8,878 nt of DNA. Source: UBA12474 sp964549625. Its GTDB lineage: Bacteria; Babelota; Babeliae; Babelales; Babelaceae. The stretch spans positions 1 through 8,878 of the forward strand of contig CAZJVA010000016.1 of NCBI GenBank assembly GCA_964549625.1. The letters are read 5' to 3'. Of this stretch, positions 1-5,747 are shown piece after piece (the stretch's first letter is position 1; each line of letters starts with the position of its first letter). The notes below the pieces were generated by a model that had not been told where the DNA came from, did no database searches, and worked only from the letters and a program-made list of their open reading frames with translations. The translations under genes and the position numbers were made by a program.

Positions 1-367
1 CAATAACATGCTTGGCTTTGGTAAGTAAAAGTGATAGAGCTAGCAGCCGCTTTTCATTGGTATTAAGCGTAAACTCTTCATTTGCTGGCGTATGTTTTTC
101 GAACAATTTTTTGACCATAATTGTTCGAATTTGGCATGATGTATCTCCACAAAGTGGATCAAACTTGTGTAATTCCCCATTATCAAGACATTGTATGGCT
201 TCGTTAATTAAAGCGTCTGGTATACGTGCTTTAATTTCTGATACTTTTAGTGGCTTGGGGGATTGCGCCTCATTGCTTGCGACAATATGTGTGGTAGACA
301 TGGCGCAGGAGGCTAAAAGTATCAGTTTTATGATTTGGGTAGTTGTTTTTTGGATTATAGTTTTCAT
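1..367 (-). CDS. Partial secreted/lipoprotein-like orphan protein (N-terminal 122 residues)
   Basis: Reading the minus strand from the ATG at 367-365 gives an open frame of 122 codons with no stop before the left edge, so the C-terminus is missing. An AAAAGGAT Shine-Dalgarno site lies just upstream of the ATG. The N-terminus (MKTIIQK) is followed by a hydrophobic stretch at about residues 12-21 that ends in Leu-Ala-Ser-Cys. This matches a lipobox, with Cys21 as the likely lipidated residue; cleavage by signal peptidase I near residue 31 is an alternative. The mature part is hydrophilic, has Cys residues near 59, 72 and 76, and then a charged helical region. No family is recognised. Export is inferred from the signal sequence; whether it sits in the inner or outer membrane cannot be told. 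It resembles the orphan at 4901-5569 only in being a short exported protein. Confidence 0.72.
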   Translation of the reverse strand, partial: MKTIIQKTTTQIIKLILLASCAMSTTHIVASNEAQSPKPLKVSEIKARIPDALINEAIQCLDNGELHKFDPLCGDTSCQIRTIMVKKLFEKHTPANEEFTLNTNEKRLLALSLLLTKAKHVI

Positions 368-641
368 GGCATATCCTTTTATAATTCAAATAAAAATTGA
401 TTTTACGGTTTAATAAAGTGCTGTTTTTGGTTTAAGCTTTTTTGGCTAAGCCAGCTTGTCCCCCTATTAGGGCGTTTTGGTGGCTTATTGGTGTGATACG
501 GTTAGAGAATTTCCTAAGTTTGTATTATTGGAAATACCGTAACAGTAAACAAGCAGTATAAGAGCGCATAGGGCGGTACATCAAACTTGATGTTCCTAGA
601 ATGCTGAGCTTAAACAGTTGATTTTCGTATATGTAGTTAAA
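368..641. other. Intergenic stretch without a supported gene
   Basis: This stretch separates the 5' end of the left-edge exported-protein gene from the 3' end of the 55-codon ORF, both on the minus strand. It must hold the promoter of the former, but no box pair with good spacing was found; TAAAAT at 400-405 (minus) is a possible -10 without a matching -35. There is a short inverted repeat at 578-593 (ACATCA, four-base loop, TGATGT) and a small palindrome TGGCTAAGCCA near 442-452. Neither is followed by a T-run in a useful direction, so neither is called a terminator. Confidence 0.5.
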
Positions 642-809
642 TTAGCTTTGCCAATAGCGGCGAAAATATCGGTTATAAAAATAACCAAAAAAGAATTGGT
701 TGCGGCGGAAAGAAGATGCGCCAGCAGAAAGAGGAGAGAAAATAGCTTGTCCTAAGACCAGAAGTTCTGGTGGACAGGTGGTCAGCAATGACGTACATAA
801 TGGCGTCAT
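642..809 (-). CDS. Small orphan protein, 55 aa, aromatic and basic C-terminus
   Basis: An ATG at 809-807 opens a 55-codon minus-strand frame ending in TAA at 644-642. An AAGGAG Shine-Dalgarno site sits 5 bases before the ATG, and a promoter with a perfect TTGACA box lies at 851-879, giving a leader of roughly 35 nt. Together these are better evidence than for a random short ORF. The product starts MTPLCTSLLTTCPPELLVLG, has a mildly hydrophobic first half with Cys5 and Cys12, and ends in a segment (residues 34-55) packed with Phe, Tyr, Trp and Arg, including QFFFGYFYNRYFRRYW. It has no clear transmembrane helix or signal peptide and no recognised family. A peptide that binds membrane, nucleic acid or ribosome would fit the Arg/aromatic tail, but this is speculation. 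It could also be an untranslated RNA that happens to be open. Confidence 0.45.
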   Translation of the reverse strand: MTPLCTSLLTTCPPELLVLGQAIFSPLSAGASSFRRNQFFFGYFYNRYFRRYWQS

Positions 810-850
810 GACAGCTCCTTGCGGATTATGGTTAACAAATGTTCCTGTCT

Positions 851-879
851 ATTTTCGCATTGAAAATGTTTTTTGTCAA
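851..879 (-). promoter_or_regulatory. Promoter for the 55-codon ORF
   Basis: On the minus strand a perfect -35 box TTGACA (879-874) is followed after exactly 17 bases by GAAAAT (856-851), a 4/6 match to the -10 consensus. The predicted start of transcription, near 843-844, lies about 35 nt before the ATG at 809. This is a standard sigma-70-type layout. Confidence 0.55.
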
Positions 880-1070
880 TTATTTTTAATAATTAACGAT
901 CTCCTCGATGTCTGTCTTTGCCCTGGATCACCACGTTGGCCCTGGTGGTTCTTCCTTGTGATGACGGTACGCTGCAGAGGGATAGTGTCCGCATTTAAGT
1001 TTTTAGTTTCTTGGGTACGATAGTTAGTGTCTTTCTTAATGATGTAATGTTTACGTGGGGTGGTTGGCTT

Positions 1071-1436
1071 ATGATTCAGTTTTCTTTTATTAATGCCCTT
1101 GTTGTTGCTATTGGGGGAGGGCTTGGTACGTTGATGCGGTATCTAGCCCTATGTTTTTTTGAAGAGCTTCATTGTCAGCAGCCATATGCGATTTTGATTA
1201 TCAATACGATTGGCTGTTTTGTTATGGGGTATTTGGTAGGCCTCATGTGCCCGGTAACGCGATGGATACAGTTTATTAGTATCGGTCTGTTAGGTGGATT
1301 TACTACCTTTTCGTCCTACGCGGCTGCGGTGCATGAGCTGTATTATATGAATGCAGGCGTCTGGACCCTAACCTATGCGCTGTTGAGTCCTGTTATTGGG
1401 CTTTTGAGCTTCTTAGTAGGGCGCGGCCTAGTATAG
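1071..1436 (+). CDS. crcB: Fluoride channel/exporter CrcB (FluC), 121 aa
   Basis: Product of the CrcB/Fluc family, small four-helix inner-membrane proteins that work as antiparallel dimers and let fluoride leave the cell. Visible family marks are GGGLGTLMRY (15-24, with the conserved Arg-Tyr), the INTIGCFVMG segment with conserved Asn45, and GGFTTFSS (75-82), which holds the two pore phenylalanines (Phe77, Phe80) and the central sodium site. Four hydrophobic helices fit the 121-residue length, which is typical. The frame is open upstream to a TTG at 1011, and another ATG lies at 1047, but only the ATG at 1071 has a purine-rich GGGGTGG site at suitable distance and gives the usual N-terminus. 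It converges on the Nudix gene, with 5 bases between stops. No fluoride riboswitch was recognised upstream. Most Fluc proteins are homodimers; no second crcB copy is in view. Confidence 0.93.
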   Translation: MIQFSFINALVVAIGGGLGTLMRYLALCFFEELHCQQPYAILIINTIGCFVMGYLVGLMCPVTRWIQFISIGLLGGFTTFSSYAAAVHELYYMNAGVWTLTYALLSPVIGLLSFLVGRGLV

Positions 1437-1441
1437 AGCGC

Positions 1442-1882
1442 TTAAAGACCTTGGGCTTCATCGCGGGCGTGAATAAACTGGTTTACCATAGAGAGTAGGT
1501 GGCGTGCATTGTTGTACGTGAGTTGTTTGAGCGCGCTGTTAACATCAAGCCAGGCATAATCAAGGTGCTCCGGAGAGAGGCGAATGCTCTCTTGATCAGT
1601 TTCTCCAACGAAAAATGTTACGCTCTTGTCGACTAATTCGCGCTCCTGGTTGCGGAAGTAGTAAGAAATGTTTTCTGAAAAATTAGGGAATGGTGCCACC
1701 TCTAATCCAGTTTCTTCGCGAACTTCGCGGCTAGCTGCTTGGGCTAATGATTCGCCTTCTTCAACTTTGCCTTTGGGTAGGTCCCAGTGACCACCAATAT
1801 AGTAAAGGAGGAGATAGAGAAGCTTACCGCTTTGCGGATCGCGACGATAGACTACTATGCCTGCTGATTGTTCTTTTTTCAT
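1442..1882 (-). CDS. Nudix hydrolase, diadenosine tetraphosphate (Ap4A) hydrolase-like, 146 aa
   Basis: The full 23-residue Nudix box (G-x5-E-x7-R-E-x2-E-E-x-G-hydrophobic) spans Gly38 to Leu60, with REVREETGL at its end; its glutamates bind the divalent metals used to split nucleoside diphosphate linkages. The preceding GHWDLPKG (31-38) and the downstream LDYAWLDV plus Tyr123 resemble the asymmetric Ap4A hydrolases (NUDT2-like) rather than MutT or RppH. The likely reaction is Ap4A to ATP plus AMP, a cytoplasmic clean-up step for a by-product of aminoacyl-tRNA synthetases. The substrate is inferred from motif resemblance and could be another dinucleotide or capped RNA. The ATG at 1882 has AGGA about 8 bases upstream and a plausible promoter at 1918-1946. 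Length is normal for the group. It appears to be monocistronic. Confidence 0.88.
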   Translation of the reverse strand: MKKEQSAGIVVYRRDPQSGKLLYLLLYYIGGHWDLPKGKVEEGESLAQAASREVREETGLEVAPFPNFSENISYYFRNQERELVDKSVTFFVGETDQESIRLSPEHLDYAWLDVNSALKQLTYNNARHLLSMVNQFIHARDEAQGL

Positions 1883-1917
1883 CTGCCAGTCCTAGATTAG
1901 AGAAAACCTACCTGACT

Positions 1918-1946
1918 ACTATACCCAAAAACAAATTAAGTTGCCA
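1918..1946 (-). promoter_or_regulatory. Putative promoter of the Nudix gene
   Basis: Minus-strand TATAGT (1923-1918), a 5/6 -10 match, lies 17 bases downstream of TGGCAA (1946-1941), a weak 3/6 -35 match. The expected transcript would start about 30 bases before the ATG at 1882. The good -10 and exact spacing support it; the -35 is poor. Confidence 0.35.
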
Positions 1947-2057
1947 GCCGTTACCGCGTTAATTTATGGGAGCAGAAAAAAGGGGTTATGGTTTTGCGTT
2001 GTGTGAGAATCACGTGGTGAAGTTTGCAAGCACCGTGAGCGACAAAAATTGGTATAC

Positions 2058-2237
2058 TTACTCACCAAGTTTTTTTAGTAATGCCGCCACTTTTGCCCGT
2101 TCTTGATTTTCAACGTGCTTGATTTGTTCGATCTTAGAAGCTTGAGCTTTTGTATGCTCAGGTAGCACAATGGTGCGGCCTGCATAGACGAGTCCAGCGA
2201 TGAAGCTGAGCATAGCTGCGATTAGATATTGGTTCAT
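2058..2237 (-). CDS. Small membrane-anchored orphan protein, 59 aa
   Basis: An ATG at 2237-2235 with an exact AGGAGG Shine-Dalgarno five bases upstream opens a 59-codon frame ending in TAA at 2060-2058. The N-terminus (MNQYLIAAMLSFIAGLVYAG, residues 1-20) forms one hydrophobic helix; the absence of early positive charges suggests a membrane anchor more than a cleaved signal, though cleavage near Ala19 is possible. Residues 30-59 are charged, rich in Lys, Glu, Gln and Ala, and likely form an amphipathic or coiled-coil helix ending KVAALLKKLGE. No family is recognised. It has its own promoter (2269-2298) and lies downstream of the larger membrane orphan but beyond a strong terminator, so the two are not simply co-transcribed. 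Both have one membrane helix plus a Gln/Lys-rich helix, so they may act at the same membrane; that link is inference. Confidence 0.75.
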   Translation of the reverse strand: MNQYLIAAMLSFIAGLVYAGRTIVLPEHTKAQASKIEQIKHVENQERAKVAALLKKLGE

Positions 2238-2268
2238 GGGGCCTCCTAGTTTCTTGCTTTTTATTTAA

Positions 2269-2298
2269 ATTGTAATTGTTTTTGGTGTTGAGGCACAA
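2269..2298 (-). promoter_or_regulatory. Promoter of the 59-aa membrane protein gene
   Basis: Minus-strand TACAAT (2274-2269, 5/6 match) is preceded by an 18-base spacer and TTGTGC (2298-2293, 3/6 match). It lies between the terminator at 2320-2354 and the AGGAGG site before the ATG at 2237, which is where a new promoter is needed. Confidence 0.45.
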
Positions 2299-2319
2299 GG
2301 GTTAAGACAAAGACAGAAC

Positions 2320-2354
2320 AAAGAAGGGCGGGAGATTTGCTCCCACCCTTCTTT
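2320..2354 (-). terminator. Intrinsic terminator after the 141-aa membrane protein gene
   Basis: AAAGAAGGG-C-GGGAG (2320-2334), a five-base loop, and CTCCC-A-CCCTTCTTT (2340-2354) form a 15-step stem with a single mismatch. It begins 24 bases after the stop codon at 2379. On the minus strand the stem is followed by a U-rich tail (TTCTTTGTTCTGTCTTTG across the stem end). The plus-strand exit (AGTTTAAGG) is less U-rich, so the minus direction is favoured. Confidence 0.85.
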
Positions 2355-2378
2355 AGTTTAAGGTTTTAGTTGGTAGTG

Positions 2379-2804
2379 TTACTTCTTCATTGCCTGTTGT
2401 TTTGCCATCTGGGCAAGGAACTGTTTGATTTGAAGAAGATCTTTTTGTTGTACTTGGCTGTTGTTGAGGATTTGTTTTTGTTTGTTGAAGAGCATGTTGT
2501 ATAGCAGAACGCCAGTAAAAGAACAAGCGGCTATACTACTTGCAGCAGCAGTTATTCCGGCTGTGCCTGTGATTAGTGATTGATGTTCGGCTACAAACTT
2601 TTTTGGAAGATTTAAGGTTTTTTTGATGACCCCGGTCCCTTCCTCGTAATCTTGTTTTTCCGTTTCGAATTGCCAAGTATCATCATCGAAATTTTTAAAC
2701 AGTGTGTCTTGTTCCCAATATTTTTCGCCAAATGCCCATGTAGCGATGTTGCTTGGTGCATCTTTGATTGTCTCCCACCAGGTGCTCTTTTCATCCTTCA
2801 CCAT
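2379..2804 (-). CDS. Orphan single-helix membrane protein with acidic N-domain and Gln/Lys-rich tail, about 141 aa
   Basis: The frame is open from a GTG at 2849, but the ATG at 2804 is preferred because the promoter at 2858-2885 would start transcription at about 2850, right at the GTG. Neither start has a good Shine-Dalgarno site. From Met1 (ATG 2804), residues 1-60 are acidic and Trp/Tyr-rich (STWWETIKDAP, WAFGEKYWEQD, DDDTWQFETEK). Residues about 78-106 are a small-residue, Ala/Thr/Ser-rich hydrophobic segment that probably crosses the membrane once. Residues 107-141 (NKQKQILNNSQVQQKDLL onward) look like a Gln/Lys-rich amphipathic or coiled-coil helix. There is no signal peptide before the helix, so the acidic domain is likely cytoplasmic if the positive-inside rule is outweighed by sequence order; topology is unsure because the tail is also basic. 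No family is recognised. A strong terminator follows. Confidence 0.7.
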   Translation of the reverse strand: MVKDEKSTWWETIKDAPSNIATWAFGEKYWEQDTLFKNFDDDTWQFETEKQDYEEGTGVIKKTLNLPKKFVAEHQSLITGTAGITAAASSIAACSFTGVLLYNMLFNKQKQILNNSQVQQKDLLQIKQFLAQMAKQQAMKK

Positions 2805-2857
2805 AGCAAATACAGAGGACTGCTCTGTTAAATTATGTCCAGCTAGCACTCTGTCTC

Positions 2858-2885
2858 ATAATAATAAAATATGTCTTTTTGTCAA
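2858..2885 (-). promoter_or_regulatory. Promoter of the 141-aa membrane protein gene
   Basis: Minus-strand TTGACA (2885-2880, perfect) is followed by a 16-base spacer and TATTAT (2863-2858, 5/6 match). Transcription should begin near 2850-2851. That leaves about 46 nt before ATG 2804, or almost no leader before GTG 2849. A near-repeat (GGGCCTG...TATGTT) lies just upstream at 2898-2929. Confidence 0.6.
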
Positions 2886-2933
2886 CATGTTTTTTGGGGG
2901 CCTGTATGTTGCATGGGCCTGCCTATGTTTTTT

Positions 2934-4769
2934 TTAATTTGTTTTTTCGAGTTCCCGGAGCTTAAAAATGAGTAATGATATTGTTGCTGGGGTGATACCG
3001 GGAATTTTTTGTGCGTCTTCTACCGTCTTTGGTGCATGTTTTTGAAGTTTTTCTTGAAGTTCTCGTGAAAGGCCTGGAAGGTCTTGATAACAGAATGTTG
3101 GAGGGATCTGTAAGCTGCGATAGGTCGCACTTTTTTGAATTTCTCGGAGCTCGCGCTCGTGATATGGTGCGTATAAAAGCTCAGCAAAGAGATAGTCATA
3201 TCCACGGGGAGAGAGATATATCCCTGCGCGATTTGCATGTGCTTTGAGTGCTCTTTTGACTTCGTCTTGTTTGGCTTGGGCGATAGTTTGCGCGTAGCTT
3301 TTGATTTCTGTTTGGGTCAGGGTTTTTTGTAGGAGGTAGGAGGCCCATTCTTGTTCTTGCATGATTTCTTGGTGCTGCTGCTCTGTGATTAATCCTAGTT
3401 CATATGCATGAGGAGCCAAGCGGATAAAGACATTGTCCTGGCGTAGGATCAGACGCCGTTCGGCACGCGAGGTGAACATGCGATATGGTTCGTCGACGCC
3501 AAAATGGGTAAGGTCATCGATCATGACCCCAATGTAGCCTTGCGTGCGATGCATAACATATGGAGGCCTTCCGAGGGCTTTATTTGCAGCATTGATTCCT
3601 GCAATTAATCCTTGTCCGGCAGCTTCTTCGTATCCTGTTGTTCCATTAATTTGTCCGGCAAAAAATAATCCTGGATACCGGCGTGCTTCGAGCGTTTTAT
3701 CAAGCTGATTTGGCTGCACAAAATCATATTCAATTCCGTAGGCATATTTGGTAATGATGGCCTGTTCAAATCCTGCGATACTTGCAATCATGGCTTCTTG
3801 TACGTCGCGTGGGAGTGAATTTGATATCCCATTTGGATAGAGCTCTTTAGAAGCGTAGCCTTCGGGCTCGAGGAATACGTGATGGGAGGTTTTGCCTGAG
3901 AAACGGGTTATCTTATCTTCAATTGACGGGCAGTAGCGCGTCGGGGTTCCGGTAATACGCTTAGAGAAGATCGGGGAGCGTTCGGCGCTTGCGCGAATTA
4001 TGTTGTGAGTTTGTTCGTTAGTATGAGTTATGTAGCAGACTTCTTTAGTCGTAGCGGTATGAGGCTGGTATTCAAATAGATATTCCAGTGGTTCTGTCTC
4101 ATCGATAAGCATTGCGGCGGTATTTACCGATGAGCGTAATAAGCGTGCAGGGGTGCCCGTTTTCATGCGTCCCATGTTCAACCCTAAGTCTTTTATGCAT
4201 TGGGCAAGCTCATGGGTTGCGGGTTCATCAGCGCGTCCGCCAGGCCACTGTTCTTCGCCGATATGGATTACGCCATTTAAGTATGTGCCACCTGTCATAA
4301 CTACGGCTTTTGTTGTAATATAGGTTCCATCTTCGAGCAACACCGCTTCGGCTTGATTATCTGAAGAGAATAGGATGCGGGCTACGCGTGCTGTAATAAT
4401 TTTGAGATTTTCAAGCTTTTCAAGGGCCGCCTGGGCTTCTTTTTGATACACCGCCTTATCAATCTGGAGGCGTAATCCTTGAACAGCAGGTCCTTTGCGC
4501 GTGTTTAGCATTTTGGCTTGAAGATATGATTTTGTGCAAAGCTGGGGCATAAGGCCACCGAGCGCACTAATTTCAAAAACAATATGCCCCTTGCCAATGC
4601 CGCCGATAGAGGGGTTGCACGGCATGAAGCCAATTTTGGATCTTTCGGGGGTTATGAGCGCAGTTTTTGCTCCCAGACGTGCCGCAATATGAGCTGCTTC
4701 AACGCCAGCATGACCACCGCCAATAACGATAACATCAAAAGAGTGTGTTAAGTTTTTAGTTTCCTTCAT
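2934..4769 (-). CDS. mnmG: tRNA uridine 5-carboxymethylaminomethyl modification enzyme MnmG (GidA), 611 aa
   Basis: MnmG works with the GTPase MnmE in the cytoplasm to install the cmnm5 group on the wobble uridine of certain tRNAs, using FAD, NADH and a folate one-carbon donor. The N-terminal Rossmann motif GGGHAGVEAA begins at residue 17. Family blocks follow in order: PCNPSIGGIGKGH with Cys51, GRMKTGTPARL near 200, RYCPSIEDKI with Cys280, HHVFLEPEG near 296, YPNGISNSLP near 311, GQINGTTGYEEAAGQG near 372, and EPYRMFTSRAERRLILR. The two cysteines match those known to be essential in the E. coli protein. The C-terminal helical domain that contacts MnmE and tRNA is complete. The frame stays open to an ATG at 4844, but that codon lies in the loop of the upstream gene's terminator, so ATG 4769 is chosen; it has only a weak AGG upstream. 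mnmE and rsmG are not adjacent. No terminator was recognised after the stop. Confidence 0.96.
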   Translation of the reverse strand: MKETKNLTHSFDVIVIGGGHAGVEAAHIAARLGAKTALITPERSKIGFMPCNPSIGGIGKGHIVFEISALGGLMPQLCTKSYLQAKMLNTRKGPAVQGLRLQIDKAVYQKEAQAALEKLENLKIITARVARILFSSDNQAEAVLLEDGTYITTKAVVMTGGTYLNGVIHIGEEQWPGGRADEPATHELAQCIKDLGLNMGRMKTGTPARLLRSSVNTAAMLIDETEPLEYLFEYQPHTATTKEVCYITHTNEQTHNIIRASAERSPIFSKRITGTPTRYCPSIEDKITRFSGKTSHHVFLEPEGYASKELYPNGISNSLPRDVQEAMIASIAGFEQAIITKYAYGIEYDFVQPNQLDKTLEARRYPGLFFAGQINGTTGYEEAAGQGLIAGINAANKALGRPPYVMHRTQGYIGVMIDDLTHFGVDEPYRMFTSRAERRLILRQDNVFIRLAPHAYELGLITEQQHQEIMQEQEWASYLLQKTLTQTEIKSYAQTIAQAKQDEVKRALKAHANRAGIYLSPRGYDYLFAELLYAPYHERELREIQKSATYRSLQIPPTFCYQDLPGLSRELQEKLQKHAPKTVEDAQKIPGITPATISLLIFKLRELEKTN

Positions 4770-4826
4770 AGTGAATGGCCTGCATAAAAATGGTGAGCTA
4801 TATTGGCTGAGGTCTATTGCAAGTAA

Positions 4827-4860
4827 AAGAGCGGGTGGTGTCATAACACCACCCGCTCTT
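4827..4860 (-). terminator. Intrinsic terminator after the 222-aa exported protein gene
   Basis: AAGAGCGGGTGGTG (4827-4840) and CACCACCCGCTCTT (4847-4860) form a perfect 14-bp, GC-rich stem with a six-base loop (one more T-A pair can close it to four). On the minus strand the stem ends in CTCTTTTACTT, a short U-rich tail. It starts about 40 bases after the stop of the gene at 4901-5569 and before the mnmG start, so it insulates mnmG from that gene. Confidence 0.88.
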
Positions 4861-4900
4861 AAGTATAAGCTATTTTTGCTTAGTGATATATTGCGCTATT

Positions 4901-5569
4901 TTATTTTTTTATATAGCGTGCCAAGCCTGGACCGCACTGCTTTTGAATGCTTTGCGGAAGAAGTGTTGTGTATGGCTTAAGGCGAAGCGCAATGGTAACA
5001 TTCCAAGATGTTGCATGTAAGGATTGTAGGTCTTTCAGGAGCGCTTGGTATTTTGGATTAACAAATTCGCCAGATAGATTCTGCATGCCTTCAAGCGCCG
5101 CGCAGAGCTGAAGTCGGATAGTTTCCCACTTGTAAGGGGATGTTGCCGGATCCATGCTTAAGAAAAGCCTAAAGGCTTCAAAAATTTTCATTTCTATGAG
5201 CCGGTATTCAAGTCGGTCTTGTTCCATCGCAATTTTGTGATGTTCTAGTGCGGCATTAATTTTAGCAGCAAGCTCTTTGGTGTTAATGCGCTCCAAGGTA
5301 TCTAGTTGACGTAGATTCTCAAAATATACTTCGTATCCGTCATCAAATTGACTTATTTTTGAGACAAGCGAGGAGAGGAAGATTTCGTTTTGGGCCATTT
5401 CGCCTCTTCTAACGATTTCGACTGTGCGCACAAGGTCGTTTTGTCCTTCTGCGGCTCCCGCATAACAGACACCAGTTTGGTGTTGTGTCAAATTTGTTAC
5501 AATACTATAGCAACAGATTAAGAGCGATGCACCCAGTGCATAGGTAATAAGTTTTTTGTTTTGTTTCAT
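4901..5569 (-). CDS. Exported orphan protein, 222 aa, mostly helical
   Basis: The frame is open from an ATG at 5803, but that would run through the promoter region and into mraY. The ATG at 5569 has AAAAGG 8 bases upstream and starts a classic export signal: MKQNKK, then a hydrophobic core at about residues 7-24 (LITYALGASLLICCYSIV), with likely cleavage near residues 37-41 (CYAGAAEG). The Cys pair at 19-20 is not preceded by Gly/Ala/Ser, so a standard lipobox is not met. The mature part of about 180 residues is rich in Leu, Glu, Lys and Ala and is predicted by eye to be mainly helical (for example TLERINTKELAAKINAALEH), with few glycines and only two later Cys. No family or catalytic motif is recognised. 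Likely periplasmic, or secreted beyond the outer membrane if one is present. It is monocistronic between tandem promoters and a strong terminator. Confidence 0.82.
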   Translation of the reverse strand: MKQNKKLITYALGASLLICCYSIVTNLTQHQTGVCYAGAAEGQNDLVRTVEIVRRGEMAQNEIFLSSLVSKISQFDDGYEVYFENLRQLDTLERINTKELAAKINAALEHHKIAMEQDRLEYRLIEMKIFEAFRLFLSMDPATSPYKWETIRLQLCAALEGMQNLSGEFVNPKYQALLKDLQSLHATSWNVTIALRLKPYTTLLPQSIQKQCGPGLARYIKK

Positions 5570-5624
5570 ACAATTACCTTTTCTTGCTTTTCGTTTCAAC
5601 GTTAGGTTTGGAGTTAGGTGTGTA

Positions 5625-5654
5625 ATTATATCTAAAAATAATGACACCTTGTAA
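5625..5654 (-). promoter_or_regulatory. Downstream promoter of the 222-aa exported protein gene
   Basis: Minus-strand TATAAT (5630-5625), a perfect -10, follows TTACAA (5654-5649, 4/6) after 18 bases. Transcription would start near 5618, giving a leader of about 50 nt. This is the stronger -10 of two stacked promoters. Confidence 0.6.
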
Positions 5655-5657
5655 CTT

Positions 5658-5685
5658 AAGATACGTGAAAAGAAAAAAGTGTCAA
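5658..5685 (-). promoter_or_regulatory. Upstream promoter of the 222-aa exported protein gene
   Basis: Minus-strand TTGACA (5685-5680, perfect) is followed after 16 bases by TATCTT (5663-5658, 4/6). It lies directly upstream of the TATAAT promoter, so the gene may have two start sites. Its -35 is also one arm of a TGACAC/GTGTCA inverted repeat. Confidence 0.45.
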
Positions 5686-5747
5686 GTTTGGGGGTGATTA
5701 GTTTATTATTAGTCAAATAAAGCATGGGTTGTCTGGGGGGATATAAA

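Noticed and set aside
12..413. Plus-strand 133-codon ORF
   Set aside because: It is antisense to the exported-protein frame at 1-367, which has a Shine-Dalgarno site and a signal peptide. The plus-strand product has no coherent features.
525..581. Minus-strand 18-codon ORF (MYRPMRSYTACLL...)
   Set aside because: Too short, with only AGGA at a poor distance of 12 bases; no other support.
671..686. Hairpin GGTTAT-AAAA-ATAACC
   Set aside because: It lies inside the 55-codon ORF (coding Gly-Tyr-Phe-Tyr-Asn), is AT-rich with six pairs, and lacks a proper T-run after it on the minus strand.
893..994. Minus-strand 33-codon ORF (MRTLSLCSVP...)
   Set aside because: No Shine-Dalgarno site, very short, and no promoter found for it; likely chance.
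700..1023. Plus-strand 107-codon ORF
   Set aside because: Starts at a TTG without a ribosome site, lies across the minus-strand 55-codon gene and its promoter, and has no recognisable protein features.
890..1070. Possible fluoride riboswitch before crcB
   Set aside because: I looked for the GGxGAUGG...CGCC and CUGAUGRCUCCU blocks of the crcB motif. Only a partial GTGATGAC-like string is present and the pseudoknot partners are missing.
1988..2020. Plus-strand mini-ORF with AGGGG upstream
   Set aside because: Only ten codons and no conserved context; treated as chance within the gap between the Nudix and 59-aa genes. No convincing terminator was found in this gap either.
3011..3247. Plus- and minus-strand short ORFs within mnmG
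   Set aside because: All are shadows of the MnmG frame, which is continuous and carries the family motifs throughout.
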